The notes below the pieces were generated by a model. It was given only the letters and a program-made list of their open reading frames with translations. It ran no database searches and was not told where the DNA came from. The translations under genes were made by a program, and so were the position numbers. Below are positions 36,182 through 45,217 of a DNA stretch of 64,000 nt, one piece after another. This DNA is from Rufibacter roseolus (GTDB lineage: Bacteria > Bacteroidota > Bacteroidia > Cytophagales > Hymenobacteraceae). The stretch lies in assembly GCF_017916365.1 (NCBI RefSeq), contig NZ_JAFMSU010000002.1, positions 1,116,001 to 1,180,000 on the forward strand. The letters are read 5' to 3'. Each line of letters begins with the position of its first letter. Position 1 is the first letter of the stretch.

Positions 36182-37510
36182 ATGGCACAAGTAGTACAGG
36201 CGCAAGCCAAACCCCGCCTGAGTTTCTGGCAAATCTGGAACATGAGTTTCGGCTTTTTGGGGATCCAGTTTGGGTTCGCGTTACAGAACGCTAACGTTAG
36301 CCGGATTTTTGAGACGCTGGGCGGCACCGAAATTGCTCTTTACTGGCTCGCGGCTCCCGTAACCGGTCTGTTAGTGCAGCCCATCATCGGGTACCTGAGT
36401 GACCGCACCTGGAGCCCGGTTTTCGGCCGCAGAAAGCCTTTCTTCATGATTGGCGCTGTGCTGGCCTCCCTTTCATTATTGATTATGCCTAATGCCTCGG
36501 TGCTCTGGATGGCCGTGGGTATGCTCTGGATTCTGGACTCTTCCATCAACATATCCATGGAGCCTTTCAGGGCTTTGGTAGGAGACTTGCTGCCCAGTGA
36601 CCAGCGTACAGCCGGGTTCGCCGCGCAGACTTTCTTTATTGGGGTGGGCGCAGTAGTGGCCTCTCTCCTGCCCTGGATCTTCAATAACTGGGTTGGCATC
36701 CCAAATACAGCCCCGGCCGGTGAGATTCCGCCCTCTGTAAAGTGGGCCTTCTACTGCGGAGGCGTGGTGTTTTTCCTGGCGGTGCTCTGGACCGTGGTGA
36801 AAACCAAGGAGTATCCACCCGAAAACCTCGAAGAGTTTGAGCGCGAGAAACGGGAGGCCACCTTCTGGCAAGGCGTTGAAGAAACCTTTATGGGGATTTT
36901 CAGGATGCCTAAAACCATGTCACAGCTGGCGCTGGTTCAGTTCTTCACCTGGTTTGGGTTGTTTGCCATGTGGATCTTCACCACTCCGGCCGTAACCCGC
37001 CACATCTACGGCGCCACCGACGCTACTTCCAAACTGTACAATGAAGGCGCCGACTGGGTAGGACTTTGCTTCGGGATTTACAACGGGGTATCGGCGGTAT
37101 TTGCCCTTTTACTTCCGGTCCTGGCCAAGAGAACCAACAGAAGGGTAACCCACCTGATCTGTCTGTGCCTTGGAGGATTAGGTTTGATCTCTATTTACTT
37201 TATCAAAGACCCTAATTTCCTGGCCGTTTCTATGGTTGGCGTGGGTATTGCCTGGGCCAGTATCTTGTCTATGCCTTACTCCATCCTGGCGGGTTCACTC
37301 CCAGCCAACCGCATGGGGTACTACATGGGAGTATTCAACTTCTTTATTGTGATTCCGCAGATTGTGGCAGGTACCATGCTGGATTTCATAAACAAGAACA
37401 TCTTCCACGGGGAGTCTATCTATGTGTTGGTGGTGGGCGGTTGCTCCATGATCCTGGCTGGTTTCCTCACCCTTCTGGTAAAAGACGTGGATGAGAAGAA
37501 AGTAGCTTAG
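36182..37510 (+). CDS. MFS maltose/oligosaccharide transporter (SLC45-like)
   Basis: 442 residues from ATG 36182; the TTG at 36176 would only add MP. About 12 membrane helices. The N-terminal signature SFGFLGIQFGFALQNANVSR and the loop GYLSDRTWSPVFGRRKPFFM are characteristic of the SLC45-like sugar:cation symporter group of the major facilitator superfamily. In Bacteroidota this carrier is regularly encoded with GH65/pgmB or GH13 genes and moves maltose or short maltooligosaccharides from periplasm to cytoplasm. It is thus the inner-membrane link between the Sus proteins and maltose phosphorylase. Confidence 0.9.
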   Translation: MAQVVQAQAKPRLSFWQIWNMSFGFLGIQFGFALQNANVSRIFETLGGTEIALYWLAAPVTGLLVQPIIGYLSDRTWSPVFGRRKPFFMIGAVLASLSLLIMPNASVLWMAVGMLWILDSSINISMEPFRALVGDLLPSDQRTAGFAAQTFFIGVGAVVASLLPWIFNNWVGIPNTAPAGEIPPSVKWAFYCGGVVFFLAVLWTVVKTKEYPPENLEEFEREKREATFWQGVEETFMGIFRMPKTMSQLALVQFFTWFGLFAMWIFTTPAVTRHIYGATDATSKLYNEGADWVGLCFGIYNGVSAVFALLLPVLAKRTNRRVTHLICLCLGGLGLISIYFIKDPNFLAVSMVGVGIAWASILSMPYSILAGSLPANRMGYYMGVFNFFIVIPQIVAGTMLDFINKNIFHGESIYVLVVGGCSMILAGFLTLLVKDVDEKKVA

Positions 37511-37530
37511 TCACTGACATAGTTACCAAA

Positions 37531-37567
37531 ACAGAGAAGCCCGGGGCAATGCCTCGGGCTTCTCTGT
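37531..37567. terminator. Bidirectional terminator between MFS and GH13 genes
   Basis: ACAGAGAAGCCCG (37531-37543) / CGGGCTTCTCTGT (37555-37567), 13 bp perfect, followed by TTTT on the plus strand. Located between convergent genes. Confidence 0.85.
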
Positions 37568-37601
37568 TTTTAACCTGTTTTATAGAAAACAGGCCCAAAA
37601 C
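37566..37601. repeat. Intergenic palindrome family copy between convergent MFS and GH13 genes
   Basis: GTTTTTAACCTGTTTT...ACAGGCCCAAAAC, 36 nt, immediately adjacent to the terminator. Confidence 0.6.
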
Positions 37602-37648
37602 CTACTGGCAAATTTTGGGCCTGAATTAATGTAAGTATAGGTAGGCAA

Positions 37649-39469
37649 TTACGCTTTATTGCTGATGACCACCAGATCCATAGGTTTCACCTGAACGGTC
37701 TTCATCGGCTTCTTGGAGAACACCTCTTTATACTGGCCTTTCTTAAGCAGATCATGGCTAAAAGTAACGGGTTTGCTACCGCGGTTCACCACCACAATCA
37801 CTTCCTCATTCCCCAATTTCCGGCTGAAGGCGTACAGTTGCTGCGCATCGTCCACCGCCAGGGTGGTGTAGTTCCCCCGCTTGATAGAGGCATACTTGTT
37901 GCGTAACCCGATGTACTTTTTATACCAGTTGTACAGATCCTGGTTGAAGGCCACCTGATCGGGTTCATGCTTCGTTTGGTCTGGGTTGTGGGTTTCAGGT
38001 TCGTACTTCAGGTTCTGCCATACCATGGGTTTGCGGCAATCTGGGTCGTTGCTGCCCCACATGCCCACCTCATCGCCGTAGTAGATCATGGGAGAACCCA
38101 AGTACAGGAGCTGGAAAGCGGCGATCAGCTTTTGCTTCTGCAGTTGCTCTGCATTGGGTTTGCGGGCATTGTACTGTTTGTTGTTGCTCTTCTGGCTCCA
38201 GTTGAAGTATTTGCCCCAGTCGCCAAACCTCAGCCCATCGGGGTTGGCGACGGCGCTGCCCAGACGGGTGGCATCGTGGCTGTCCATCAGGTTCTGCATG
38301 TTCAGGGCCACTCCTTCGCCAAACGCCTCGCGCAGTTCCTTCAGCTTGGAATCAAACTGAGTGACGGTGGATGCCTTTTTCTCCTGGATAAAGAAATCAT
38401 GCACAATAAACGCGAAGTTGTAGTTCATGGTGGCGTCAAACTCATCGCCGCTGAGGTAAGGCCGGGTCTCTTCAATAGAGAAAACCAGCTCTGCCGTCAT
38501 GTAGGCATTGGGGTTGATGCTGCGCACAAATTTGCGCCAGTCTTTCCAAAAAGGGTGCCCCACGTCATAGGCCACATCCAAGCGCCAACCATCAATGCCG
38601 CTCTTAATGCCTTTGCCCATGGGGTTCATCCAGCGCTGGGTCGCGTTGAAGATGTACTCTTTGGGTCCGGCCACAATACCGGTGTTGTCTTCTTTGAACT
38701 CAGGCAAGGTGGAAACGCCAAACCAGCCTTTGTATTTGAACTCGGTGCCTTTAGCCGGATCGCGCCAGCTTTCTACCATAAACCAGTCTTTGTACGGTGA
38801 ATTCTGTTGGTTTTTCTGCACGTCTTTGAAGGCAAAGCTGTTCACGCCCATGTGGTTGAACACGCCGTCAAAGATGATGTACATGTTGCGTTTATGAACC
38901 TCCTCAATGAGTTTCAGGGCCAGTTTATCGGCGCTGGTCCACGCCCAGGTTTTGGCATCAAGTGGATTTTCCTGTTCCATCAACTTTTTGTCGCCGTCAG
39001 GGTCTGGCCCCAAGGTAGGATCCACATGGTGATAGGCTAGGGCATCGTACTTGTGCGAGGAAGGTGCCCAGAAAATGGGGTTCAGGTAAATGGCATTTAC
39101 GCCCAAAGACTGCAGGTAATCCAGTTTGTTGATGATGCCCTGCAAATCGCCCCCGTAACGGCGGCGCTGAATGTTGAAGTAAATGTCCTTGCCGTTCTTC
39201 TGCTCATACGGCTGCAACTGGTACCAGTCACTCGTCCAGGGATGAATCTCAAAGGGAGAAGTGACGTCAAACGGGTAAGCACCGGCTTGGTCGGTCACTT
39301 TGGGGTCGTTTTTGGGATCTCCGTTGCTAAACCGATCAGGGAAGACCTGGTACCATACCACCCCTTTGCTCCAGTCTGGGGTGAAGTCCTTGGGTTTTTG
39401 AGCAAAAATCTCTGCTGGCTGGAAAAGCAAGGCCTGGGCAGCGAGCAGCGGAATAAAGAGTTTCTTCAT
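37649..39469 (-). CDS. GH13 alpha-glucanase, secreted/periplasmic
   Basis: 606 residues. Signal peptide MKKLFIPLLAAQALLFQPAE-IFAQ. The mature enzyme starts directly at the barrel: GVVWYQVFPDRFSNGDPKND, with a loop LQGIINKLDYLQSLGVNAIY and IIFDGVFNHMG. Active site: IDGWRLDVAYDVGHP with nucleophile Asp298, MTAELVFSIEE with Glu327, and LMDSHDATRLGSAV with Asp399. A C-terminal beta domain (VVVNRGSKPVTFSHDLLKKG) follows. Its style is that of periplasmic maltodextrin-processing enzymes such as neopullulanase or maltogenic amylase; the exact specificity cannot be read. It is last in the minus-strand run of three GH13 genes. Confidence 0.9.
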   Translation of the reverse strand: MKKLFIPLLAAQALLFQPAEIFAQKPKDFTPDWSKGVVWYQVFPDRFSNGDPKNDPKVTDQAGAYPFDVTSPFEIHPWTSDWYQLQPYEQKNGKDIYFNIQRRRYGGDLQGIINKLDYLQSLGVNAIYLNPIFWAPSSHKYDALAYHHVDPTLGPDPDGDKKLMEQENPLDAKTWAWTSADKLALKLIEEVHKRNMYIIFDGVFNHMGVNSFAFKDVQKNQQNSPYKDWFMVESWRDPAKGTEFKYKGWFGVSTLPEFKEDNTGIVAGPKEYIFNATQRWMNPMGKGIKSGIDGWRLDVAYDVGHPFWKDWRKFVRSINPNAYMTAELVFSIEETRPYLSGDEFDATMNYNFAFIVHDFFIQEKKASTVTQFDSKLKELREAFGEGVALNMQNLMDSHDATRLGSAVANPDGLRFGDWGKYFNWSQKSNNKQYNARKPNAEQLQKQKLIAAFQLLYLGSPMIYYGDEVGMWGSNDPDCRKPMVWQNLKYEPETHNPDQTKHEPDQVAFNQDLYNWYKKYIGLRNKYASIKRGNYTTLAVDDAQQLYAFSRKLGNEEVIVVVNRGSKPVTFSHDLLKKGQYKEVFSKKPMKTVQVKPMDLVVISNKA

Positions 39470-39530
39470 ATGTTGCGTTGTTCTCTTAGAAAGTAAGTAC
39501 TGGGTTAAGGAAGATTCTTGGTGAAAGAAA

Positions 39531-39564
39531 AAGAGCCCTTAAACTTATTTGTCTCAGGGCTCTT
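39531..39564 (-). terminator. Terminator of the 39.6-41.1 kb GH13 gene
   Basis: AAGAGCCCT (39531-39539) / AGGGCTCTT (39556-39564); on the minus strand the stem is followed by TTTCTTTC. It lies 5 bp beyond the stop and separates this gene from the GH13 gene further downstream. Confidence 0.75.
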
Positions 39565-39568
39565 CTAA

Positions 39569-41137
39569 TTATTTCTTCAGCACCACACTGCTGTAGGCCG
39601 GAAGCACTACCGATGCTCCCTTCTGCTGGCTTCCTTTTCCTTTGTAGATCGCTTTGGCGTAAGAGGTCAGGTTAGCAGGCAGGGACACGGTCAGCTCTTT
39701 CGCAGACAGGTTGTGGAGTACCAGCAAAGACTCGTCTTCGTGGGTTCTTACAAAGGCACTGATACTCTTGTCTTCCATCTGCACCGACTCAATGGAACCG
39801 TAGGTCAAGGCTTTGCTACCGTTTCTGAGGGCGATCAAAGCTTTGTAGTGGTTGTAGATGGAGTTCTTGTCCTTCTTCTGAGCAGCCACAGAGGCTACGG
39901 TTTCATCAGTGGTGTTCACGGGCTTCATCCAGGTGGTACGGCTCTTGTCTTTGCCCTTGGTATCCCAGAGGAAAGGCTCCCTGATCTGCTCGTCTGGCTT
40001 CTTGCCTTTCATACCAATCTCTTCACCGTAATACAGGTAAGGAGAACCCGGTAAGGTCAACAACAACGAGGCCGCCATCTTGGCTTTGTTCATGTCGTTC
40101 TTCAGGGTGCTCATGATCCGGTCCTGGTCATGGTTGCTCAGGATGGTGGCATCCACGAAGTCGGGGTTCACGGATTTGTAGAAGTTGGTGATTCTGGCGT
40201 GCTTGATTGCCAGTGAATCGCCTCTACCCCCGTTCACCGCCTTGGCAATGTCCCAACTCATCTCAAAGTTGAACAAGGCAGGCAGGCCTTTCAAGTAAGG
40301 CGCCACGATGTCTGACGGAGCCCAAACCTCTCCTACCAGGTACACGTCTTTGTTTGCTTTCTTCATCTCGTTCCGGAAGTACACCCACCAGTTATGGTTG
40401 TCCTGCGGACGCTCATCGGGGAAGATGTGGCGGGCAGCATCCAGACGGAAGCCATCTACGCCCACCTCGGTAAACCAGAACCTTCCAATTTTGAATACCT
40501 CCTCGCGCAGCTTAGGGCTATCGAAGTTCAGATCGGGCATACCTGAATAGAAGTAGCCGTAATACAGGTAATCGCTGCCGTTTACCTTATGCCAGTGCTG
40601 GGTGTTGTAAGAATCGGCCCCGGTGGTTTTCCCCTCTTTCTGGGTTTGTGGGTCATTTTTGTGGGTCCAGACAAAGTAATCGCGGTACGGGCTGTTCTCA
40701 TTTTTGGCCGCGTCTATAAACCAGGGGTGTTTGTTGGAGGAGTGGTTCAGAACCATGTCCATCACTACCTTGATGTTCCGCTTGTGCGCCTGGTTGATAA
40801 ACTCCTTGAAATCGGCCATTGTGCCGTAATCCGGATGGATGCCATAGTAATCGGTCACATCATATTTATGGTAAGACGGCGACGGGTTCATTGGCATGAG
40901 CCACACCGCTTCCACACCCAAATCCTTCAGGTAATCCAGTTTAGCCGTCATGCCTTTGATATCGCCAATGCCGTCCCCGTTTGAATCGGCGAAGGACTGC
41001 ACGAAGATCTCATAGGTAATGCCCCGCGGCCACTGGCTCGCCTTGGTCTGCTGCGCCTGCACTTGTTGCGTAGGTAGCATTGCGGAGAAGAAGAGAGAAC
41101 CGGAAAGGATCAGGTTTGTCAGGGTTGTTTTTTTCAT
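39569..41137 (-). CDS. GH13 alpha-amylase/alpha-glucosidase family enzyme, secreted
   Basis: 522 residues. Signal peptide ending LPTQQVQAQQ. Barrel without an N-terminal domain: GITYEIFVQSFADSNGDGIG with a calcium-binding DSNGDGIGD loop, then DLGVEAVWLMPMNPSPSYHK and VVMDMVLNHSSNKHPWF. Active site: VDGFRLDAARHIFPD with nucleophile Asp233, YLVGEVWAPSD with Glu270, ILSNHDQDRIMS with Asp337. A C-terminal beta domain follows. The architecture is that of small secreted alpha-amylases. It is encoded downstream of the T9SS amylase with ~100 bp between, probably partly read through from it. Confidence 0.92.
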   Translation of the reverse strand: MKKTTLTNLILSGSLFFSAMLPTQQVQAQQTKASQWPRGITYEIFVQSFADSNGDGIGDIKGMTAKLDYLKDLGVEAVWLMPMNPSPSYHKYDVTDYYGIHPDYGTMADFKEFINQAHKRNIKVVMDMVLNHSSNKHPWFIDAAKNENSPYRDYFVWTHKNDPQTQKEGKTTGADSYNTQHWHKVNGSDYLYYGYFYSGMPDLNFDSPKLREEVFKIGRFWFTEVGVDGFRLDAARHIFPDERPQDNHNWWVYFRNEMKKANKDVYLVGEVWAPSDIVAPYLKGLPALFNFEMSWDIAKAVNGGRGDSLAIKHARITNFYKSVNPDFVDATILSNHDQDRIMSTLKNDMNKAKMAASLLLTLPGSPYLYYGEEIGMKGKKPDEQIREPFLWDTKGKDKSRTTWMKPVNTTDETVASVAAQKKDKNSIYNHYKALIALRNGSKALTYGSIESVQMEDKSISAFVRTHEDESLLVLHNLSAKELTVSLPANLTSYAKAIYKGKGSQQKGASVVLPAYSSVVLKK

Positions 41138-41235
41138 TAGGGGTTTAGGTTTAACAAGTTGACAGTAATCTTTTTATATCACTGACCGTGATTCATTATT
41201 TCATGACCTGATTGGGCGTAAGTAGCGCCTGCCGC

Positions 41236-43482
41236 TTAGTGTGTCACTACTAAGCGCTTCATAGAAACTTTGCCGTTGGCGCTTACTTTGATGAAATAGA
41301 TGCCCCCGGCCCAAGCCTGGGTATCAAAGGTGTGGCTGTTACCCGAGATATTTTCAGTAGTCAAAAGCTTACCTGCCGCATCAAAGACTGTTACCTGGGC
41401 CCGCTGATTGCCCTCTTTAGGCAAGGACAAAGTGACTTTACCGGCCGTAGGGTTTGGATACACTTGCACGTTCTTCAATTCCTGCTCATCATCAATACCG
41501 GTGGCATTGGCTGAGGTCAACCGGAGAATCCAGGTTTGATCTGCGGCCAATGAATTGCCCGTTAAGGTCCAGTTACTGATGGCGCCATTTGCATTCACCG
41601 TTACAGTTCCCATGGCCTGGCCCCGGTACAGGTCCTGCACCAGGTAGTTGCCGGCCGGCAGAGAAGAAACCGCCAAGGAAAGCGTAGGGCTGGCCACTGC
41701 TTCGCTGCTGAAATTGGAAACCACCACAACCGCCTCCTGCCCAAACACGCGGGCATAGCTCAACACCGATGCATTAGTAGAAGTCATGTCCTGGTGATAC
41801 CCTTTTCTGAGGGCAGGCTGCGCGTTCCTGATCTGGATCAGTTTGCGGTAATGGCTTAAAAGAGAGTTGGCATCAGCAGACTGGGTCTGGACGTTGAACT
41901 GCGAGAAATTTGAATTGATACTGCGCCATGGGGTACCGGTGGAGAAGCCCGCGTTGGCACCTGGAGTCCACTGCATTGGTTTGCGTTTATCTTCATCCAC
42001 GCCCGAACCAAGCATGCCTACTTCTTCGCCATAATACAGGAAAGGAACGCCAGGCATGGTCAGGTACAGTGAGGCCGCCTGTTTCATATGGGTCACATTG
42101 CTGCCCAGTTCACCCATCACCCTGTTATTGTCATGGTTTGTGAGGAAAGTGGCGTACTGCAGTTTGGGGTACACCCGGTTCACCAGGCTTAGCTGGTTGC
42201 GTACCGCTGTTGGGTTGTTGTCTCTTACCGAGGTGATGATCGCCCCAGCCAAGTCAAACTCAAATGCCGCGTCCAGCCGATTATTCTGCACATAAGGCAC
42301 CACGGCCGCGGTGTTGGACCAAGCCTCCCCTACCGTGAACGCGTCTGGTTTGGCCGCCTTGTAAACCTGGTTGAATTCATGCAGCAGGCTGAACGTTTCT
42401 GGGGTGTTTTCCATATTTCGGCCATCTTCGTCCAGGTACTTCACGGCATCCAGACGGTAACCGTCCACGCCTTTGTTCAGCCAGAAACGGGTTATATCCC
42501 ACATGGTGCTTTTCAATTGGGCATTGCTCCAGTTCAGGTCAGGCATGCCGCTGAAGAAAACGCCGTAGTAGTATTTGCCGTTTCTCTGGTGCCAGACTCC
42601 CTGCCCCCAAGGACCAAGATAGCCAGGGTTGGTGTCTGACCAGATGTACCAGTTGCGATAAGTATTGGTGGTATTGCTGCTTGACTGGGTGAACCAGGGG
42701 TGTTGGTCTGAGGTATGGTTCATCACAAAGTCAATAATAACTTTAATGCCTCGGGCGTGGGCAGCCGCCAGAAAAGCCTCAAAGTCGGCCATGGTGCCGT
42801 AGTCAGATTCTGTGGCGTAGTAATCAGTTACATCATAGCCGTGGTAGCTGGGCGATTCCATCATAGGCATAAGCCAGATGCCCGTGATGCCTAAGTCTGT
42901 GGTAGTGTTGGGGTCTCCATCATTGAGGTAGTCCAGCTTCTGGATCAAACCCTTAAAATCTCCTTTTCCGTCGCCGTTGCTGTCATAGAAACTGCGCACG
43001 AATATCTCGTAGAAAACGGCATCATTCCACCAAAACGTGCTATAATCAGTAGAAGGAACAGTTACCTCTTTGGTGTCACACGTCCCGAAAAGATAGGGGG
43101 ACGTTTTGGAGACACTGGCAGTGGCATCAACGGTGCGGTTGAAGTTTCCACCACCGTCATTGAGACCACAGGCTGCAGGCACGATCTCGGCCCCGGTCCA
43201 GCTGTTGCCGTTGATGAACTTATACTGGAACAAGCCGCCTGTGGGCAGTGATACCTGCACCTCGTAAATTTTGTCATTATCCGGATCGGTAAGCGCCAGG
43301 GATGCAGGGTTCCAGTCTGACCCAGACCCAGCCAGCGCCTGGAAATTACCTGCCACGTGCACACCATTAGGGGAAACGGTTTGCCCGGTCATGTCCACCC
43401 TGAAGGTAAGTTGCACCTGCTGGGCCATTACCCCGCAGAGCGGCCCAAATAAGATGAGAAGAAAAGAGTAAAGAAATTTCAT
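41236..43482 (-). CDS. T9SS-secreted alpha-amylase with N-terminal starch-binding-like domain
   Basis: 748 residues, three parts after the signal peptide (MKFLYSFLLILFGPLCGVMA). Residues ~20-145 form a beta-sandwich like those found in secreted amylases (VQLTFRVDMTGQTVSPNGVH, VAGNFQALAGSGSDWNPASL). The GH13 barrel follows: YEIFVRSFYDSNGDGKGDFK, VIIDFVMNHTSDQHPWF, VDGYRLDAVKYLDED with Asp345, FTVGEAWSNTA with Glu386, FLTNHDNNRVMG with Asp451. The last ~75 residues (VQVYPNPTAGKVTLSLPKEG to MKRLVVTH) are a T9SS type A sorting domain. It should be exported and released or attached at the cell surface, attacking large starch first. Confidence 0.94.
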   Translation of the reverse strand: MKFLYSFLLILFGPLCGVMAQQVQLTFRVDMTGQTVSPNGVHVAGNFQALAGSGSDWNPASLALTDPDNDKIYEVQVSLPTGGLFQYKFINGNSWTGAEIVPAACGLNDGGGNFNRTVDATASVSKTSPYLFGTCDTKEVTVPSTDYSTFWWNDAVFYEIFVRSFYDSNGDGKGDFKGLIQKLDYLNDGDPNTTTDLGITGIWLMPMMESPSYHGYDVTDYYATESDYGTMADFEAFLAAAHARGIKVIIDFVMNHTSDQHPWFTQSSSNTTNTYRNWYIWSDTNPGYLGPWGQGVWHQRNGKYYYGVFFSGMPDLNWSNAQLKSTMWDITRFWLNKGVDGYRLDAVKYLDEDGRNMENTPETFSLLHEFNQVYKAAKPDAFTVGEAWSNTAAVVPYVQNNRLDAAFEFDLAGAIITSVRDNNPTAVRNQLSLVNRVYPKLQYATFLTNHDNNRVMGELGSNVTHMKQAASLYLTMPGVPFLYYGEEVGMLGSGVDEDKRKPMQWTPGANAGFSTGTPWRSINSNFSQFNVQTQSADANSLLSHYRKLIQIRNAQPALRKGYHQDMTSTNASVLSYARVFGQEAVVVVSNFSSEAVASPTLSLAVSSLPAGNYLVQDLYRGQAMGTVTVNANGAISNWTLTGNSLAADQTWILRLTSANATGIDDEQELKNVQVYPNPTAGKVTLSLPKEGNQRAQVTVFDAAGKLLTTENISGNSHTFDTQAWAGGIYFIKVSANGKVSMKRLVVTH

Positions 43483-43581
43483 GATAATGAGGGATAAGTT
43501 AAAGACAAAAGGGATGATTTTCTTTAAGATCAGGGGTTATGCACTTGTGGCATCCCAATGAGGCAATTTTAGAAAGCTTCT

Positions 43582-43617
43582 GTTTGAGGCCCGCTTTTTT
43601 ATATACGACCTATAAAC
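43582..43617. repeat. Intergenic palindrome family copy before the T9SS amylase
   Basis: GTTTGAGGCCCGCTTTTTT...CGACCTATAAAC, 36 nt, upstream of the T9SS amylase gene. Confidence 0.5.
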
Positions 43618-43681
43618 GGAAGAGTATCTTCTCAACTACCTGGTTACTTATAAGAAAGCCCCCCTTTGTGTAAAAAGAGTA

Positions 43682-43716
43682 GAGGCTATCTCATCTTAAA
43701 GATTTGAGATAGCCTC
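43682..43716 (-). terminator. Terminator of the susCDE operon
   Basis: A perfect 12-bp stem GAGGCTATCTCA (43682-43693) / TGAGATAGCCTC (43705-43716); the minus strand continues TACTCTTTTTAC. It lies 30 bp beyond the SusE-like stop, so the amylase genes downstream probably have their own promoter. Confidence 0.8.
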
Positions 43717-43746
43717 CACAGGATTCATTCTACAGTTGCGTGAGGA

Positions 43747-45204
43747 TTATATCTTGGTCAGAGTATAAGTTCCGTTGCCTACTGTGAAATCAACATCAAT
43801 TCTGTAGGTTCCTTCGGTCAGGCCTTTGGTAGTTAAGTTTCCACCATTTCCTTGGACATCAAATGTTCCTTTTGCAGAAGTGCCTGATCCGAAAGCCCAC
43901 TTGTCTCCCCACTGGCCATATTCTGGCAGAAGCAGGTATTCGCTGTCAGCTTTCAATGGAATGGTAATGGAATATTTACCTTCGGCTGTTTTGGTGAAAT
44001 CCTGGCCAGAAGAAACACCCCAGTCTCCTGGCGTGGCACCGCCAACAATCACGATTTTGTTTCCTAAAGTAAAGCCTGCGTTGCCGAACGTACCAACCGT
44101 TACTCTGGCTGGGTTTGTTTTTCCATCCCAAACGGCAGACTGAACAAAGCCAAATCTGTTTTTACCGGTAGCAGAGGCATCACCTTTTACTATTACGTAC
44201 TCTACTCCGGTTTTCTTTGGAACGGCAGCCGCTAATTTCTTGTCAAAGGCTACCATCTTATACCCATTGGTAACGCTAGTAGCACCTTTTTCAACTACAT
44301 AATAATTACCGCTAGTGGCATCAATGGAATTGTCAAGATTAGCAACCACTGTGAGCATGCCTGATTTTACTGCCTCGGCAGGAATATTCAGGATTTCTCC
44401 GGCAGTAGAAGTAGGAGTTACCACTGGTCTGTCTTTCCAGTTATAAGCCGTTGCAGAGAAGGTAGTTTCACCATTATAGGTGAAATCTGAATACTCAGCT
44501 CCAGTGGCGTTGGTCATCTGCTTGTCCCAGTTTCCACGAGTGATTTTGAATTTATCACCACTTACCAGGTGCATGGCAATCTCATAGCAGGTAGCAGACA
44601 ACCGTGTGAATGTGTGTGGTCCTCCACCACCATCCCAATCAGTACCTCCTTCTCTGGCACCAAAGCTACCAGTCAGGTAAATGGTATTGTCATTGGCAGG
44701 CAAGTCCTCACCTTCTGGTACATACAGTCTGATCCAAACTGTTTTGCCATTGGGTAGATTGTTGGTGTAGTTACATAGAACAGGAGTCACGTTGTTGATC
44801 ACGTTAATGTCATACGTGCCAACGCTCTGCTCACCGTTCTTTGCAATCATTCTGTAATTAACTGTGTACAAGCCTGAAGGCGCCTGATCGTTACCCGGAA
44901 AAGGAACAGTCATGTTGATTCTGTTCAGATTTTCATGGATAATTTTATTCAAGCTGTTAGAGGCAACCACAGTGTTGGAGCCTTGCTTCGTAATCTCTAC
45001 GATCACGCGCTCCAGGTCTGTTCCAGCAGCGGTAAATGATACCGGCACGTTGGCATTGGCATCAGAAACCACTACTAAGTCATAGGCCTGGTTACGGACC
45101 TCCTCAAAGGCGGGTTCCACATCATCTTCGCCGCAGCCTACAAGGAACAAGCTCAGGAAGAAGCTGAAAAACAAAAAAGGACTTTTAAAATTTCTCATAT
45201 ACAT
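43747..45204 (-). CDS. susE: SusE/SusF-like outer-membrane starch-binding lipoprotein
   Basis: 485 residues. Signal MYMRNFKSPFLFFSFFLSLFL-VGCGEDD with lipobox LVGC. The N-terminal Ig-like part (YDLVVVSDANANVPVSFTAA) matches the SusE domain, followed by tandem starch-binding-like modules: TIYLTGSFGAREGGTDWDGG with KFKITRGNWDKQMTNATG, and IVIVGGATPGDWGVSSGQDF with YLLLPEYGQWGDKWAFGSGT. Aromatic residues in these loops are the usual glucan contacts. It is non-catalytic and surface-located, helping SusD hold starch. It is the third gene of a susC-susD-susE operon, 13 bp after susD. I use the symbol by role; identity to SusE versus SusF is not resolved. Confidence 0.85.
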   Translation of the reverse strand: MYMRNFKSPFLFFSFFLSLFLVGCGEDDVEPAFEEVRNQAYDLVVVSDANANVPVSFTAAGTDLERVIVEITKQGSNTVVASNSLNKIIHENLNRINMTVPFPGNDQAPSGLYTVNYRMIAKNGEQSVGTYDINVINNVTPVLCNYTNNLPNGKTVWIRLYVPEGEDLPANDNTIYLTGSFGAREGGTDWDGGGGPHTFTRLSATCYEIAMHLVSGDKFKITRGNWDKQMTNATGAEYSDFTYNGETTFSATAYNWKDRPVVTPTSTAGEILNIPAEAVKSGMLTVVANLDNSIDATSGNYYVVEKGATSVTNGYKMVAFDKKLAAAVPKKTGVEYVIVKGDASATGKNRFGFVQSAVWDGKTNPARVTVGTFGNAGFTLGNKIVIVGGATPGDWGVSSGQDFTKTAEGKYSITIPLKADSEYLLLPEYGQWGDKWAFGSGTSAKGTFDVQGNGGNLTTKGLTEGTYRIDVDFTVGNGTYTLTKI

Positions 45205-45217
45205 ACTGTTTTAAAGC